A program made the position numbers and the translations under genes. DNA of 49,654 nucleotides from the NCBI GenBank assembly GCA_902826065.1, contig CADEDM010000012.1, forward strand, positions 1 to 49,654, given 5' to 3'. The notes beneath the pieces were generated by a model. That model had not been told where the DNA came from, did not search any database, and saw only the letters and a list, made by a program, of their open reading frames with translations. Position 1 is the first letter of the stretch, and every line of letters begins with the position of its first letter. Positions 13,902 to 22,569 of the stretch are shown piece after piece. Source of the stretch: an uncultured Acidobacteriota bacterium. Lineage in GTDB: Bacteria; Acidobacteriota; Vicinamibacteria; Vicinamibacterales; UBA2999.

Positions 13902-16811
13902 TCAAGCCGCGGCCGGCGCAGGCCGGATGTCGGCGCGACGCGCCCGCGCCCGCGCATGGCCGGGGGCCAGCACGAGGCACGCGTCGAGGTGGATGACGGC
14001 GCGGGCATCGTCGCCCGCGGTGAGGGCGAGATCGCCCAGGTGGAACTGAATCGCCGCGCGATAGGGCGGCTCGAGCAAGGCCACGGCGTCGGGCGCCGCA
14101 GCGACCTCGAGCCAGGTGCGGGCCTCAGCAGCCTGGCCGAGGCGCTTCAAGGCCGATCCCAGGTGGAAGGCCGCCTGGGCGCGGAGGCGAGGCGAACGTT
14201 CCGCGTGCACGTGGCACGCGCGCAGCAAGTGCGCCGCCGTGCGATCGCGCGACGACCGGACGGCCGTCGTCGCGGCAGCGAGGAGCCGCTCGCCCAGCAC
14301 GGCGTCGTGCGTCCGGCGCCAGGTCTCCCAGCCCGCCGGGCGGGCGCCGCCGGGCGATGTCAGGAGCACGGCTGCACACGCGAGACACGCGTCGGAGAGG
14401 TCGGCGGTTGCCGCGAAGCCCTCCGCCGCGAGCGCCACGGCATCGTCGCCGGAGCGGTCGAGCGCGAGCTCGAGCGCGAGTGCATAGTGGTCGGGGCGGG
14501 CGCCGAGTCCGAGCGCTTCGGCGACCAGGCGCGCCGCCGCGTCGCGCCGGCCGTCGGCAAAGGCCTCGGCGGCCTGGGAGGCCAGGCTGAGGCCTCTCGT
14601 GTCGGGCCACTGCTCGAGCCGCGTGAGCGCGTGCTGGTCCAGCGCCGTCGTCTCCCCGGCTCGATACGACGCGGCGTGCGCGGCGATCGCGGCGTCGTAT
14701 TCGCGCAACAGGCGTGCGGCCATGGCGTGGTGCGTCCGCTGGGTCAGCGCCTCGCGGGCAGCCGTCCCGAGCCGCGTCCGCAGCGCCTTGTCGCTCATCA
14801 GCCGGTCGAGTGCCGCGGCCAGCGCCGGCGCATCGCCGGGCGGCACGAGCAGGCCGTCGACGCCGTCGCGCACCACGTCGGGCACGCCGCCCACGGCGGC
14901 CCCTACGACCGGCACGCCATGCTGCAGCGCCTCGAGATAGATCAGCCCGAACGACTCGAACAGCGACGGCGCCACGAACACGTCGGCGCGCGCGTAGCGC
15001 TGCTGCAGTTCGGCATCGGAGACCGCGCCGGCAAACTCGACCCGTGACAACCACGGCGCGTCGGCGTGGCGAGCCAGGAACTGTGCCTTGAACGTGACGC
15101 CAGGTTCGGCGGGGACCGTGTCGTTGCCGACCAGCTCGCAGGTCCAGTCCGGGTGCAGCGGCAACAGCGCCGGCAGCGCCTCGAGCAGCAGATGGATGCC
15201 CTTGCGCCGCTCGAGGCGGCCGACGAACAGCAGCCGTCGCTGGCGGCCCGAGGGTCGCGCGCTCACCGGCGCCGGCACCGTGCCGAGCGCCACCGGATGT
15301 ACTGCGGCGCCGGACCAGTCGTCGCGGCGCGCATAGGTCTCGACAACCCGCGCGGTGGGCGCACAGACCCGATCGGCCGCGTCGATCGTCCACTGATCCA
15401 GGCGCAGGTTCGCCGACAGGTCGACGCTGGCGTCCCATCGCTCGGCGGCCATCACCGACTCGAGAGGCGTGACCAGCATCAGCGTCAGCGGACATCCGCC
15501 CCACGCGGCCACGCCATAGCCCTCGAGCCCCCAGTTGGTGGCGTGGACGACATCGAACGGCGACGGTCCGGCCTGACGCGCGCGCACGACGTCGGCGACG
15601 GCGGCGGCATAGGCCAGGTTCGCCGCGAGCACCGGCGTCTGCGACCACCGTGGCGCGGTGGCGGCCGGGCGCACGCCGACGACCTCGAAGCCGAGGCCGA
15701 GCCGCGCCAACGGCGTCTCGCTCTCGGTGATGAGCGTCACGTCATGTCCGAGTTCGAAGAGACCGCGCGCGAGATCGGCGGTGTAGCGGCCGACGCCGCC
15801 GGCCTGTGGATCGGGTGGCAGCCGCCGGGCGACCAGTGCAATGGCGCGACGCGGCGCGGGCGGCGCCGTCGCGAAGGCCACGAACGGCGGCGGCTCGGCG
15901 TCGAGCGGCCTCGTCCCTCGCGGAGCCGTCAGCCCCAGCCACAGCCCCTGCGCGACGCCGCGCAGCCATTGCCACCGGATGCGGCGCGCCTGCGCGGGGG
16001 TCAGCCGGCCGTCGGCGACCAGGCCGGCGACCTCCGTCACGAAGTGCTTGCGCGGCGCAAGCCGCAGCGTCCTCCACAGTCGCCGCCAGCGGCCATGGCG
16101 TCCGTTCTTCAACGCGTAGTAGGTGTCGCTGCGCGCAATCAGCCGGCGATTGCGGATGAACGGCGGCCCCAGCGGCGACGGCGCTGGATAGTGACGCACC
16201 GGTGCCTCCGGCACGTAGGCCACGGCGTAGCCGGCGCGCGTCAACCGCAGACAGACGTCGGCCTCGTCGAGGTAGTACGGGAAGTGCTCGTCGAAGCCGC
16301 CGATGGCGACGAGGGCGCTGCGCCGGAAGGCGCTGTTGTTGCCGACCGTGCGGCGTGCCCAGCCCTCACCCGCCGGTGTGGGCGCCGCGCCGAACTGCTG
16401 CTCGCCGTAGTCCGACGTCCAGCCGCCGGCGAACTCGGGCCAGTCGCCGTCGCGGTGCAGCGACGGGCCGCCGGCGGCGCCGACCTGCGGGTCGTCGAAG
16501 GCCGCGAGCAGCCGCGTCAGCCAGGCCGTGTCGCCGGGCAAGGCGTCGTCGTCGATGAAGACCACGACTTCGCCAGCGGCCGCGGCGATGCCGACATTGC
16601 GCGAACGCGACAGGTTGGCCTCCGCGCAGCGCTCGATCTTCAACCGGTCGGCCCACGACGCCACCACCGTCTCGGTGTCGTCGGTCGACGGCCCGTTGAC
16701 CACGACCACCTCGTACACGCCCTCGAGCCGCGCCAGCGACGGCAGCAGCCGCTCGAGCGCGCGGGCTCGGCTGAACGTGTTGATGACGATGGAGGCGGTG
16801 CGGTACGACAT
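13902..16811 (-). CDS. Tripartite glycosyltransferase: GT2 + GT4 + TPR-like region
   Basis: A 969-residue fusion of two glycosyltransferases with different folds. Residues ~1-270 are GT2 (IVINTFSRARALERLL, VVVNGPSTDD, metal-binding FIDDDALPG, LDEADVCLRL). Residues ~322-700 are GT4 (AGGVGRYTADLARGLFELGH, FVGRLERRKGIHLLLEAL, and E-x7-E in ESFGLIYLEALQHGVPVVG). Residues ~705-969 are TPR-like helical pairs (AAFHLGSALKRLGQAAEARTW). Two sequential sugar additions by one polypeptide, with the repeat part docking a partner or the flagellin acceptor, is a reasonable inference. It sits 8 bp after a methyltransferase gene and 9 bp before the next GT2. Confidence 0.93.
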   Translation of the reverse strand: MSYRTASIVINTFSRARALERLLPSLARLEGVYEVVVVNGPSTDDTETVVASWADRLKIERCAEANLSRSRNVGIAAAAGEVVVFIDDDALPGDTAWLTRLLAAFDDPQVGAAGGPSLHRDGDWPEFAGGWTSDYGEQQFGAAPTPAGEGWARRTVGNNSAFRRSALVAIGGFDEHFPYYLDEADVCLRLTRAGYAVAYVPEAPVRHYPAPSPLGPPFIRNRRLIARSDTYYALKNGRHGRWRRLWRTLRLAPRKHFVTEVAGLVADGRLTPAQARRIRWQWLRGVAQGLWLGLTAPRGTRPLDAEPPPFVAFATAPPAPRRAIALVARRLPPDPQAGGVGRYTADLARGLFELGHDVTLITESETPLARLGLGFEVVGVRPAATAPRWSQTPVLAANLAYAAAVADVVRARQAGPSPFDVVHATNWGLEGYGVAAWGGCPLTLMLVTPLESVMAAERWDASVDLSANLRLDQWTIDAADRVCAPTARVVETYARRDDWSGAAVHPVALGTVPAPVSARPSGRQRRLLFVGRLERRKGIHLLLEALPALLPLHPDWTCELVGNDTVPAEPGVTFKAQFLARHADAPWLSRVEFAGAVSDAELQQRYARADVFVAPSLFESFGLIYLEALQHGVPVVGAAVGGVPDVVRDGVDGLLVPPGDAPALAAALDRLMSDKALRTRLGTAAREALTQRTHHAMAARLLREYDAAIAAHAASYRAGETTALDQHALTRLEQWPDTRGLSLASQAAEAFADGRRDAAARLVAEALGLGARPDHYALALELALDRSGDDAVALAAEGFAATADLSDACLACAAVLLTSPGGARPAGWETWRRTHDAVLGERLLAAATTAVRSSRDRTAAHLLRACHVHAERSPRLRAQAAFHLGSALKRLGQAAEARTWLEVAAAPDAVALLEPPYRAAIQFHLGDLALTAGDDARAVIHLDACLVLAPGHARARARRADIRPAPAAA

Positions 16812-16819
16812 GGCCGGTG

Positions 16820-17998
16820 CTAGGCGATGGCCTCGGGCGACCTGCGGTCGATCGCGATGGCCTTCCAGAACATCAGGTTCGTGCCGCGCGCGGCGGGTTC
16901 ACCGGCATCGGTCGACGCCATCTCCAGCACGTGCCGCCCGGGCTGGAGATCGAGCCAGCGCTGCTGCACGAAGCCGCCGATCGGGCTGTAGATCGCCCGG
17001 TCGAGCGCGACGCCGTCGACCGTGAGTCGAACGCCGCTGCACCACGGATGCGACCACAGGAAGACGATCAGGCCGTCGCCCTCGAACTCGAGGCGGACGC
17101 GCGACTCGGGACTCGGTGTCACCGCCGCGGTCAGCGGTCCGTGCAGCGTGCACTTGTCCCACGCGCCGGTGTAGGTGAGGGCCGGCGAGGTGTGATGGAA
17201 CTCGGTCTCGCGGGCACGCCGAGGCTGGTGGACGGCCTTGGGCGTCGCCATGAGGATGATGCCGGTCGCCAGCTCGGGCCGCTGCTCGAACGCCGCGGTC
17301 CAGGCGGTGGCGAACGTCTCGTCGGCGACGCCATCGAAGGTCCGGTAGAACGAGCCGTTGAAGCCGCGCGCCGCCGTCACGTCGAAACGCCCGTCCATCA
17401 GGGCCCGCAGCTCGCCGTAGGTCATCAGCGAGACGTGCTCGGCGTTGTGGCAGTAGCGTTCGCCATGCGCCTTGTAGAGGAGCGCGTCGGCGTTCGGCGT
17501 GGTGACGATGAACGTCCCACCGGGCACCAGCACCCGGTGCACCTCGTCGAGGAACGCGTCGACGTTGAACACGTGCTCGATCGACTCGCCCGCGAACACG
17601 ATGTCCACCGAGTGGTCGGGCAGGTCGATGGCGCTGCCGGTCGACGTCAGATAGCGGAACCGGTCGCCGTACGGGAACGTCTGTGAACGCGACAACCGGT
17701 CGGAGATGCGCACGGCCTCCGGGCTGAGATCGATGCCGATCGCCTGCCGGCAGGGATGCAGCTTCGGGAACACGCACGCGAAGCCCCACGGGCCGACGCC
17801 GTAGTCGACGATCACCTTGTCGGCGACGTCACCGATCGGCAGCGACTCCAGTACCGCCATGCGACGGTAGTGGCTGGCCTGGGTGATCGCCGGCAGCTTG
17901 TTCAGGTCGTAGAACGATCCGGGCTTCGCCTCGGCCGCGAGGAAGCCGGCGTCCCAGTAGTCGGTCATCTCGTTGGTGGTCACAGTGGCGGTGGCCAT
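16820..17998 (-). CDS. SAM-dependent methyltransferase with C-terminal beta-rich domain
   Basis: A 392-residue protein. Residues ~30-240 are a class I methyltransferase: SAM-binding VIVDYGVGPWGFACVF (63-78), acidic AIGIDLSPEAVRI, DIVFAGESIEHVFNVDAFLDEVHRVLVPGG and FIVTTPNADALL. Residues ~290-385 look like a beta-sandwich (RVRLEFEGDGLIVFLWSHPW, RWLDLQPGRHVLEMA), perhaps carbohydrate binding. ATG 17998 is chosen because AGGACG precedes it at good spacing. The frame extends to 18073, but that part overlaps the upstream gene and is Arg/Ser-rich. Probable role: methylating a sugar in the glycan built by the adjacent transferases. The substrate is unknown. Confidence 0.88.
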   Translation of the reverse strand: MATATVTTNEMTDYWDAGFLAAEAKPGSFYDLNKLPAITQASHYRRMAVLESLPIGDVADKVIVDYGVGPWGFACVFPKLHPCRQAIGIDLSPEAVRISDRLSRSQTFPYGDRFRYLTSTGSAIDLPDHSVDIVFAGESIEHVFNVDAFLDEVHRVLVPGGTFIVTTPNADALLYKAHGERYCHNAEHVSLMTYGELRALMDGRFDVTAARGFNGSFYRTFDGVADETFATAWTAAFEQRPELATGIILMATPKAVHQPRRARETEFHHTSPALTYTGAWDKCTLHGPLTAAVTPSPESRVRLEFEGDGLIVFLWSHPWCSGVRLTVDGVALDRAIYSPIGGFVQQRWLDLQPGRHVLEMASTDAGEPAARGTNLMFWKAIAIDRRSPEAIA

Positions 17999-18008
17999 GG
18001 CGGTCGTC

Positions 18009-18644
18009 CTAGTTGACGGGCGTGGTGGCGACGCGCAGGAGCCGGAAGCCGCCCCAGCGGGCCTGGCTGCCATCGGGCGCGGTGATCGGATCGGTCGAGA
18101 GGGCCGACAGCGTGCCGGCGTCGAGCAGTCGCCGGGGGTACTTCGCGACGCACTCGTCGATGGCGTCGCGCACCTCCCAGTAGTGCGAGTCGTGGAACAG
18201 CAGATGGGCGCCAGCGGCGGCCACGGTCAGCACGCCTTCGACATCGCGCACCACGCCGGCGTGGGTGTGGTCGCCGTCGATGAAGACGAAGTCGAAGAGC
18301 CCGCCGGCGATGCCGACGGCGTCGGCCAGGATGTCGGGCGAGGCGCCGCGGAGCATGGTGGCGCGATGCGACAGCCGCGCCCAGACGTCTGCCGGCACGA
18401 GCGGGTTCGGATCGACGCAGACGAGCGTGCCCGCGCCGACGTCGTCGAGCGCGGCGCAGGTGATGGTCGTCGACCCGCCGAAGTGCGTCCCGATCTCGAG
18501 ACAGCGCTGGGGCCGCAGGCCACGCACCAGCGAGTACATCAGCAGGCGCTCCGGCAGCAGCAGCTCCGCCGGCGCGTCCAGCATCTGCTGCACGCGATCG
18601 GTCAGACCGGGATCGGTCACTTTCAGATAGTCGAGGGTACCCAT
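18009..18644 (-). CDS. Class I SAM-dependent methyltransferase (Methyltransf_24-like)
   Basis: A 211-residue methyltransferase beginning MGTLDYLKVTDPGLTDRVQQ at ATG 18644. Visible motifs are SAM-binding CLEIGTHFGGSTTITCAAL, acidic strand LVCVDPNPLV, motif DFVFIDGDHTHAGVVRDVEG and LLFHDSHYWEVRDAI. The GDHTH/HDSH pattern is typical of the family that includes cephalosporin-hydroxylase-like and TylF-like O-methyltransferases, where these acidic and His residues bind metal. Its start lies 22 bp inside the preceding double-GT4 gene, and the next methyltransferase starts 10 bp after its stop. Confidence 0.88.
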   Translation of the reverse strand: MGTLDYLKVTDPGLTDRVQQMLDAPAELLLPERLLMYSLVRGLRPQRCLEIGTHFGGSTTITCAALDDVGAGTLVCVDPNPLVPADVWARLSHRATMLRGASPDILADAVGIAGGLFDFVFIDGDHTHAGVVRDVEGVLTVAAAGAHLLFHDSHYWEVRDAIDECVAKYPRRLLDAGTLSALSTDPITAPDGSQARWGGFRLLRVATTPVN

Positions 18645-20995
18645 ACGGTGTCTGTCTCCGGAGCCGCGACATGCGGCGGGGTCAACGAAAGGAAGTGCGA
18701 GGTCAGCGCGCCCTCCCGCAGGAAGCGGACGGCATCGCCGAGGCGGACGGAGGCGGCCTCGCGCGAAAACGCCGCGAGGCGCCGCGTCGCGGCGGCCTGC
18801 AGGCCGGTCAGGCGTGCCGGGGACTCCAGCAGGTCGGCGACGCGCGTGGCGACGTCGACGTCGTCCCAATGGTCGAGCACGAGGCCACCCTCGCCCGCCG
18901 TCTCGCCGACGGCGCCGCGATCGAGCGCCACGACTGGCACGTCGAAGGCCATCGCCTCGGCGACGGGCACGCAGAAGCCCTCGTGCTGAGACGCACAGAC
19001 GAACACGGCGGCGCGGCGGTACCACGCGCGCAGCACCACGTCGGACACCGAGCCGGTGATCGCGATGCGCTTGCCGGACGGCAGTTGCGATGCGAGCACG
19101 CGCAGGGCCTCAGCGTAGGCGGGCACGCCGGCGTCGCCCACCAGCGCCAGGCGCCCGCGCCCGGTGGCTGCGACGAAGCGGTCGAACGCACGCATCACGT
19201 CGTCCTGGCGCTTGTTCGGCGCCAGCCTGCCGACGAACAGCCACAGCGGGTCCGCGTCGCCGCCGAGCATGGCCTCGACGGGCCGGGCGTCGACGGGCGC
19301 CGCCTGCAGCGCCGCGCGGTCGATCACCGGATACACGCACAGGCCCGGTGTCGGACGCGTGCGCTGCCGTCCCAGCTCGCGGACGTTGTAGGTGGAGTCG
19401 CCGATGACGAGATCGAAGCGATCGGCCAGCCGGGCGAGCTGCGCGTAGCCGCGACGGGTCATCTCGTCGTGTGCGCTCCCGGGCGTGAAGAACGCCGGCG
19501 GCGTGATGTTGTGGTAGTGGACGGCCAGTGGGCCGGGCCATGACTGCAGGCGCGCCTCGAGGCGGCTGTAGCCCCAGTAGTGCACGATGGCCGCATCGCC
19601 GGCGCGCGGACGGAGCCCGCGCAGCCGGCCGGTCTCGGCGCGCACGCCGTCGGCCGCGAACAGCGCCATCACGGGACGCTCCACGCCGTGGTCCGCGAGC
19701 AGCGCCGACGCGGTGCGCGCGATGCCGCTGACGGCGTCACGCTCCTGCAAGGCTTCCATCACATGGAAGACCCGGGCCGGGTGCGCCGCGCGCGGCGCGG
19801 GCGTCGCGACGACGCGCGCATAGACGGCGGCGGTGTCCCTGGCCATCTGCGTGCTGGAGAACCGCGCCTCGAAGCGACGGCGGGCGGCCGCGCCCACCGT
19901 GGTCCGGCGCGCCGCGTCGCGCGCCAGCGCGACGACCGCGTCGGCGATCGCGTTCATGTCCCCGGGCGGCACCAGCACCGCGCCGTCCGCCTCCCCCCCG
20001 GCGAACACCTCACAGGCGCCGCCGGCGCGGCAGGCCACGACCGGCAGCCCGGCACGCATGGCCTCGAGGAAGACGAGCCCGAATGACTCGTAGCGGGCCG
20101 GGTGCACCAGCACGTCGGCCTCCGCGTAACGCCGCGCCAGGGTCGCGTCGTCGACATACCCCTCGAAGGTCACGCGCTCGCCGAGTCCCGGGTGGGCCGT
20201 AGCCCAGGCCTCGGGATACGTGAGCCCCGTGGACTTGCGGAAGCCGTCGGCGCCGCTGTTGTCGCGGCCGATGAACCGGACGTGCAGGTCGGGCACGGCC
20301 GCGAGCAGCCGCGGCAGCGCCTCGTAGAACAGCGCCGTCGACTTGCGATGCTCGAGCCGTCCGACCACCAGCGCCTCGAGGTGCGGCCGGGGCGACCGCA
20401 CCGGCACTGCCTCCGACGAGATGCCCGGATAGACGAGCGTGGACCGCGACGGCAGCGCCGGGAGGTCGTAGAGCCGCACGATCTCGTCGACGATCGAGGT
20501 CGAGTCGGCGATGCAGGCGGCAGCGCCGTTCAGGGCCTGCCGATCGAACTCGGCCAAGACCTGCTCGTGACGACGTGGCGCCCGGCCCTGGAGCTCGACG
20601 AGCTGCAGCAGTGTCGTCTGCAGCCACACCACGACCGGACACGGTGCGTGACGCATGAGCGCCAGCGGCTGTGCCAGCCACAGCGGCACGTCGACGACAT
20701 CGAGGCCGTGCCTGGCGTGGACGTCCAGGACGCCCTCGCACAGGAGCTGCGCGTCGGTCAGCGGCCGGTCGAGCACCGGCAGGTCGCGGTGGAACGCATG
20801 GACGACGTCGGACTGGTAGCGGTGCACGACCACGCCGCCGGACGAGGCCGACTCGCGCCGCGCGCCCTTGGTGATGACGTGCACCTGGTGCCCAAGCGAG
20901 GCCAGCGCGTGCGCGAGCACCTGACGCTGTCGGGCCACGCCCTCCACGGCGTCCGGCGGGTAGTCGAGCGAGACGAGGCCGATGCGCAAGGTCAT
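18623..20995 (-). CDS. Double glycosyltransferase (two GT4 modules in one chain)
   Basis: A 790-residue protein with two complete GT-B units. Module 1 (~1-395): IGLVSLDYPPDAVEGVARQR, VVGRLEHRKSTALFYEALPR, and E-x7-E in ESFGLVFLEAMRAGLPVVAC. Module 2 (~410-770): an acceptor half with HYWGYSRLEARLQSWPGPLA, then FVGRLAPNKRQDDVMRAF and E-x7-E in EGFCVPVAEAMAFDVPVVAL. Both catalytic motifs are intact, so two glycosidic bonds may be made in sequence. The stop of the preceding 525-aa gene overlaps its ATG by 4 bp, and its 3' end overlaps the methyltransferase start. The modules are too diverged to be a recent duplication by eye. Confidence 0.93.
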   Translation of the reverse strand: MTLRIGLVSLDYPPDAVEGVARQRQVLAHALASLGHQVHVITKGARRESASSGGVVVHRYQSDVVHAFHRDLPVLDRPLTDAQLLCEGVLDVHARHGLDVVDVPLWLAQPLALMRHAPCPVVVWLQTTLLQLVELQGRAPRRHEQVLAEFDRQALNGAAACIADSTSIVDEIVRLYDLPALPSRSTLVYPGISSEAVPVRSPRPHLEALVVGRLEHRKSTALFYEALPRLLAAVPDLHVRFIGRDNSGADGFRKSTGLTYPEAWATAHPGLGERVTFEGYVDDATLARRYAEADVLVHPARYESFGLVFLEAMRAGLPVVACRAGGACEVFAGGEADGAVLVPPGDMNAIADAVVALARDAARRTTVGAAARRRFEARFSSTQMARDTAAVYARVVATPAPRAAHPARVFHVMEALQERDAVSGIARTASALLADHGVERPVMALFAADGVRAETGRLRGLRPRAGDAAIVHYWGYSRLEARLQSWPGPLAVHYHNITPPAFFTPGSAHDEMTRRGYAQLARLADRFDLVIGDSTYNVRELGRQRTRPTPGLCVYPVIDRAALQAAPVDARPVEAMLGGDADPLWLFVGRLAPNKRQDDVMRAFDRFVAATGRGRLALVGDAGVPAYAEALRVLASQLPSGKRIAITGSVSDVVLRAWYRRAAVFVCASQHEGFCVPVAEAMAFDVPVVALDRGAVGETAGEGGLVLDHWDDVDVATRVADLLESPARLTGLQAAATRRLAAFSREAASVRLGDAVRFLREGALTSHFLSLTPPHVAAPETDTVWVPSTI

Positions 20996-22569
20996 CGCGA
21001 CGCCTCCAGACCCACACCGGCCGACACGGCGCGTTCAAGGGCAGCGAGTGCGCGCGTCTCCTCCCATGACCCGGCCCGCGCGTCGGCCACCGCCTGCGTC
21101 GCTGTGGCGACGGCGTCGGTGAACCGGCGCGCGGCGTCGCCGGCCCGTCGCGCGGCGCCGCCGGCCGGCGCGTCGGCGACATGGGTCACGGCGGATCGCC
21201 AAGCCCGATCCAGCGCCGCCGACAGCGCGGCGCGGATGGGCCGCGCCTGCTGGCCGATCTGCGCGGCGACGGCGGTGGCTGTGGCGACGCCTGGCATCTG
21301 ATGCACGAAGGCGGGAGCAAGGTCGAGGCCATGGTCCACCGCGTCGACGAGGGCGTGACAGGTCACGGTCTCGTCCATCCGACGAACGATTGCGTCGACG
21401 AGCCCGGTCGTGTCGTCGACAGCCAGGGACGGCTCGACGGCCGGCGGCGCGGCACCGGTGAAGGACGCGAGCGCCGCACCCGCCCGTGCCGTCAGGGCCT
21501 CTGCCTGCTGCCACGGTGGTGCCTCATGCACCCACGGCTCCCAGCCGTACGCTCGACCGGCCAACACGCCGGTCGCACCGGCGAGATCCATCCACACGGC
21601 CAGGCTGGCGCCTGACGCGGACCCGAGTGGCGTGACGTTCTCGAAGCCGCGGCCGCACGGCGTCCGCCGCGGCACGACGCACAGGTCGTAGCGACGATCG
21701 CGGAGGGACTGCAGCGTCGCCGGCGCGAGCGTGGCGAGATCGAATGGCCCGCCTTCGAACGCGATGACCACGCCGACGCCCGGCAGTGCGGCGGTCTCGG
21801 CCGCGAGGTGCGCCGGCGCGAGGACGTCGAGCTCGACGTCCGGCAGACACGAGAGGTGCGCCACCAGCCAACGGACATCGCGGGCGGGCAGGCAGCGGAC
21901 GGTGAGCACGCGCCGCGGGCCGCGGCCGGCGCCGTCGCGCCACACGCGCAGATGGTGCAGGCCCTCGCGCCTCAACACGTCGTCGAGTCGCGTGACGTCG
22001 TGGACGCTCGCCGACCGCAGCAGCGCGCGTTGCAGCGTCACGCCCCAGGCCGCATCGACGACTCCCCGCAGCCACAGTTCGGGTGGCACCGGCGCGCATG
22101 GCACGTCCAACACGCCAGGCGCGACATCGCCACCCGCGTTCGCGACGTGCAGGCCGCGCGCGGTGAACAGCGTCACGTCGGCACCGCCGCTCAGCACCAG
22201 GGCCGGGTCGTGGTCCAGGACGGCGCGCAGGCCGGTCGCGTCAGGCCCGCACGGCGTCGCTGCCAGCGTGTCGAGACGCGCCGGGTCGACGAACAACTGC
22301 CACACGGGCACGTCGGCCACGAGCGTGGCGCCGTGCGCGGCGGCCCACGCCAGGCGGTCCGTCACGGCGACGCAGGCCACGTCGCCGGGCACGTGAGGTG
22401 CGACGACCGCGTGGCACGCCGGCTGACACACGACGGCCACCTCGGCGACCGTCTGCGCCAGGCGCAGCCGATCCACGAGGTGTGCAATCCACGGCCGATC
22501 GTCGATCGGCGTGACCGCGAGCTCGGCCTCGGCCCACTGCGTGACGACGACCATCGCGAGGACGCTCAC
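20992..22569 (-). CDS. Unknown 525-aa protein with a degenerate SpsF-like N-terminus
   Basis: I do not recognise this protein as a whole. Its N-terminus (VVVTQWAEAELAVTPIDDRP, then HLVDRLRLAQTVAEVAVVC) follows the pattern of SpsF/CMP-sugar synthetases (IIIQARMGSERLPGKSLAPI, then VVERL), but the nucleotide-binding RMGSxRLPGK signature is gone. The middle (~225-340) has an alternating beta/alpha pattern (RRVLTVRCLPARDVRWLVAH, LRDRRYDLCVVPRR) that could be a GT-B or Rossmann-like fold. The C-terminus (~390-525) is helical and Ala-rich. ATGA overlaps at both ends tie it to the GT4 genes. It may be a non-catalytic partner or a new transferase type. Confidence 0.6.
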   Translation of the reverse strand: MSVLAMVVVTQWAEAELAVTPIDDRPWIAHLVDRLRLAQTVAEVAVVCQPACHAVVAPHVPGDVACVAVTDRLAWAAAHGATLVADVPVWQLFVDPARLDTLAATPCGPDATGLRAVLDHDPALVLSGGADVTLFTARGLHVANAGGDVAPGVLDVPCAPVPPELWLRGVVDAAWGVTLQRALLRSASVHDVTRLDDVLRREGLHHLRVWRDGAGRGPRRVLTVRCLPARDVRWLVAHLSCLPDVELDVLAPAHLAAETAALPGVGVVIAFEGGPFDLATLAPATLQSLRDRRYDLCVVPRRTPCGRGFENVTPLGSASGASLAVWMDLAGATGVLAGRAYGWEPWVHEAPPWQQAEALTARAGAALASFTGAAPPAVEPSLAVDDTTGLVDAIVRRMDETVTCHALVDAVDHGLDLAPAFVHQMPGVATATAVAAQIGQQARPIRAALSAALDRAWRSAVTHVADAPAGGAARRAGDAARRFTDAVATATQAVADARAGSWEETRALAALERAVSAGVGLEASR

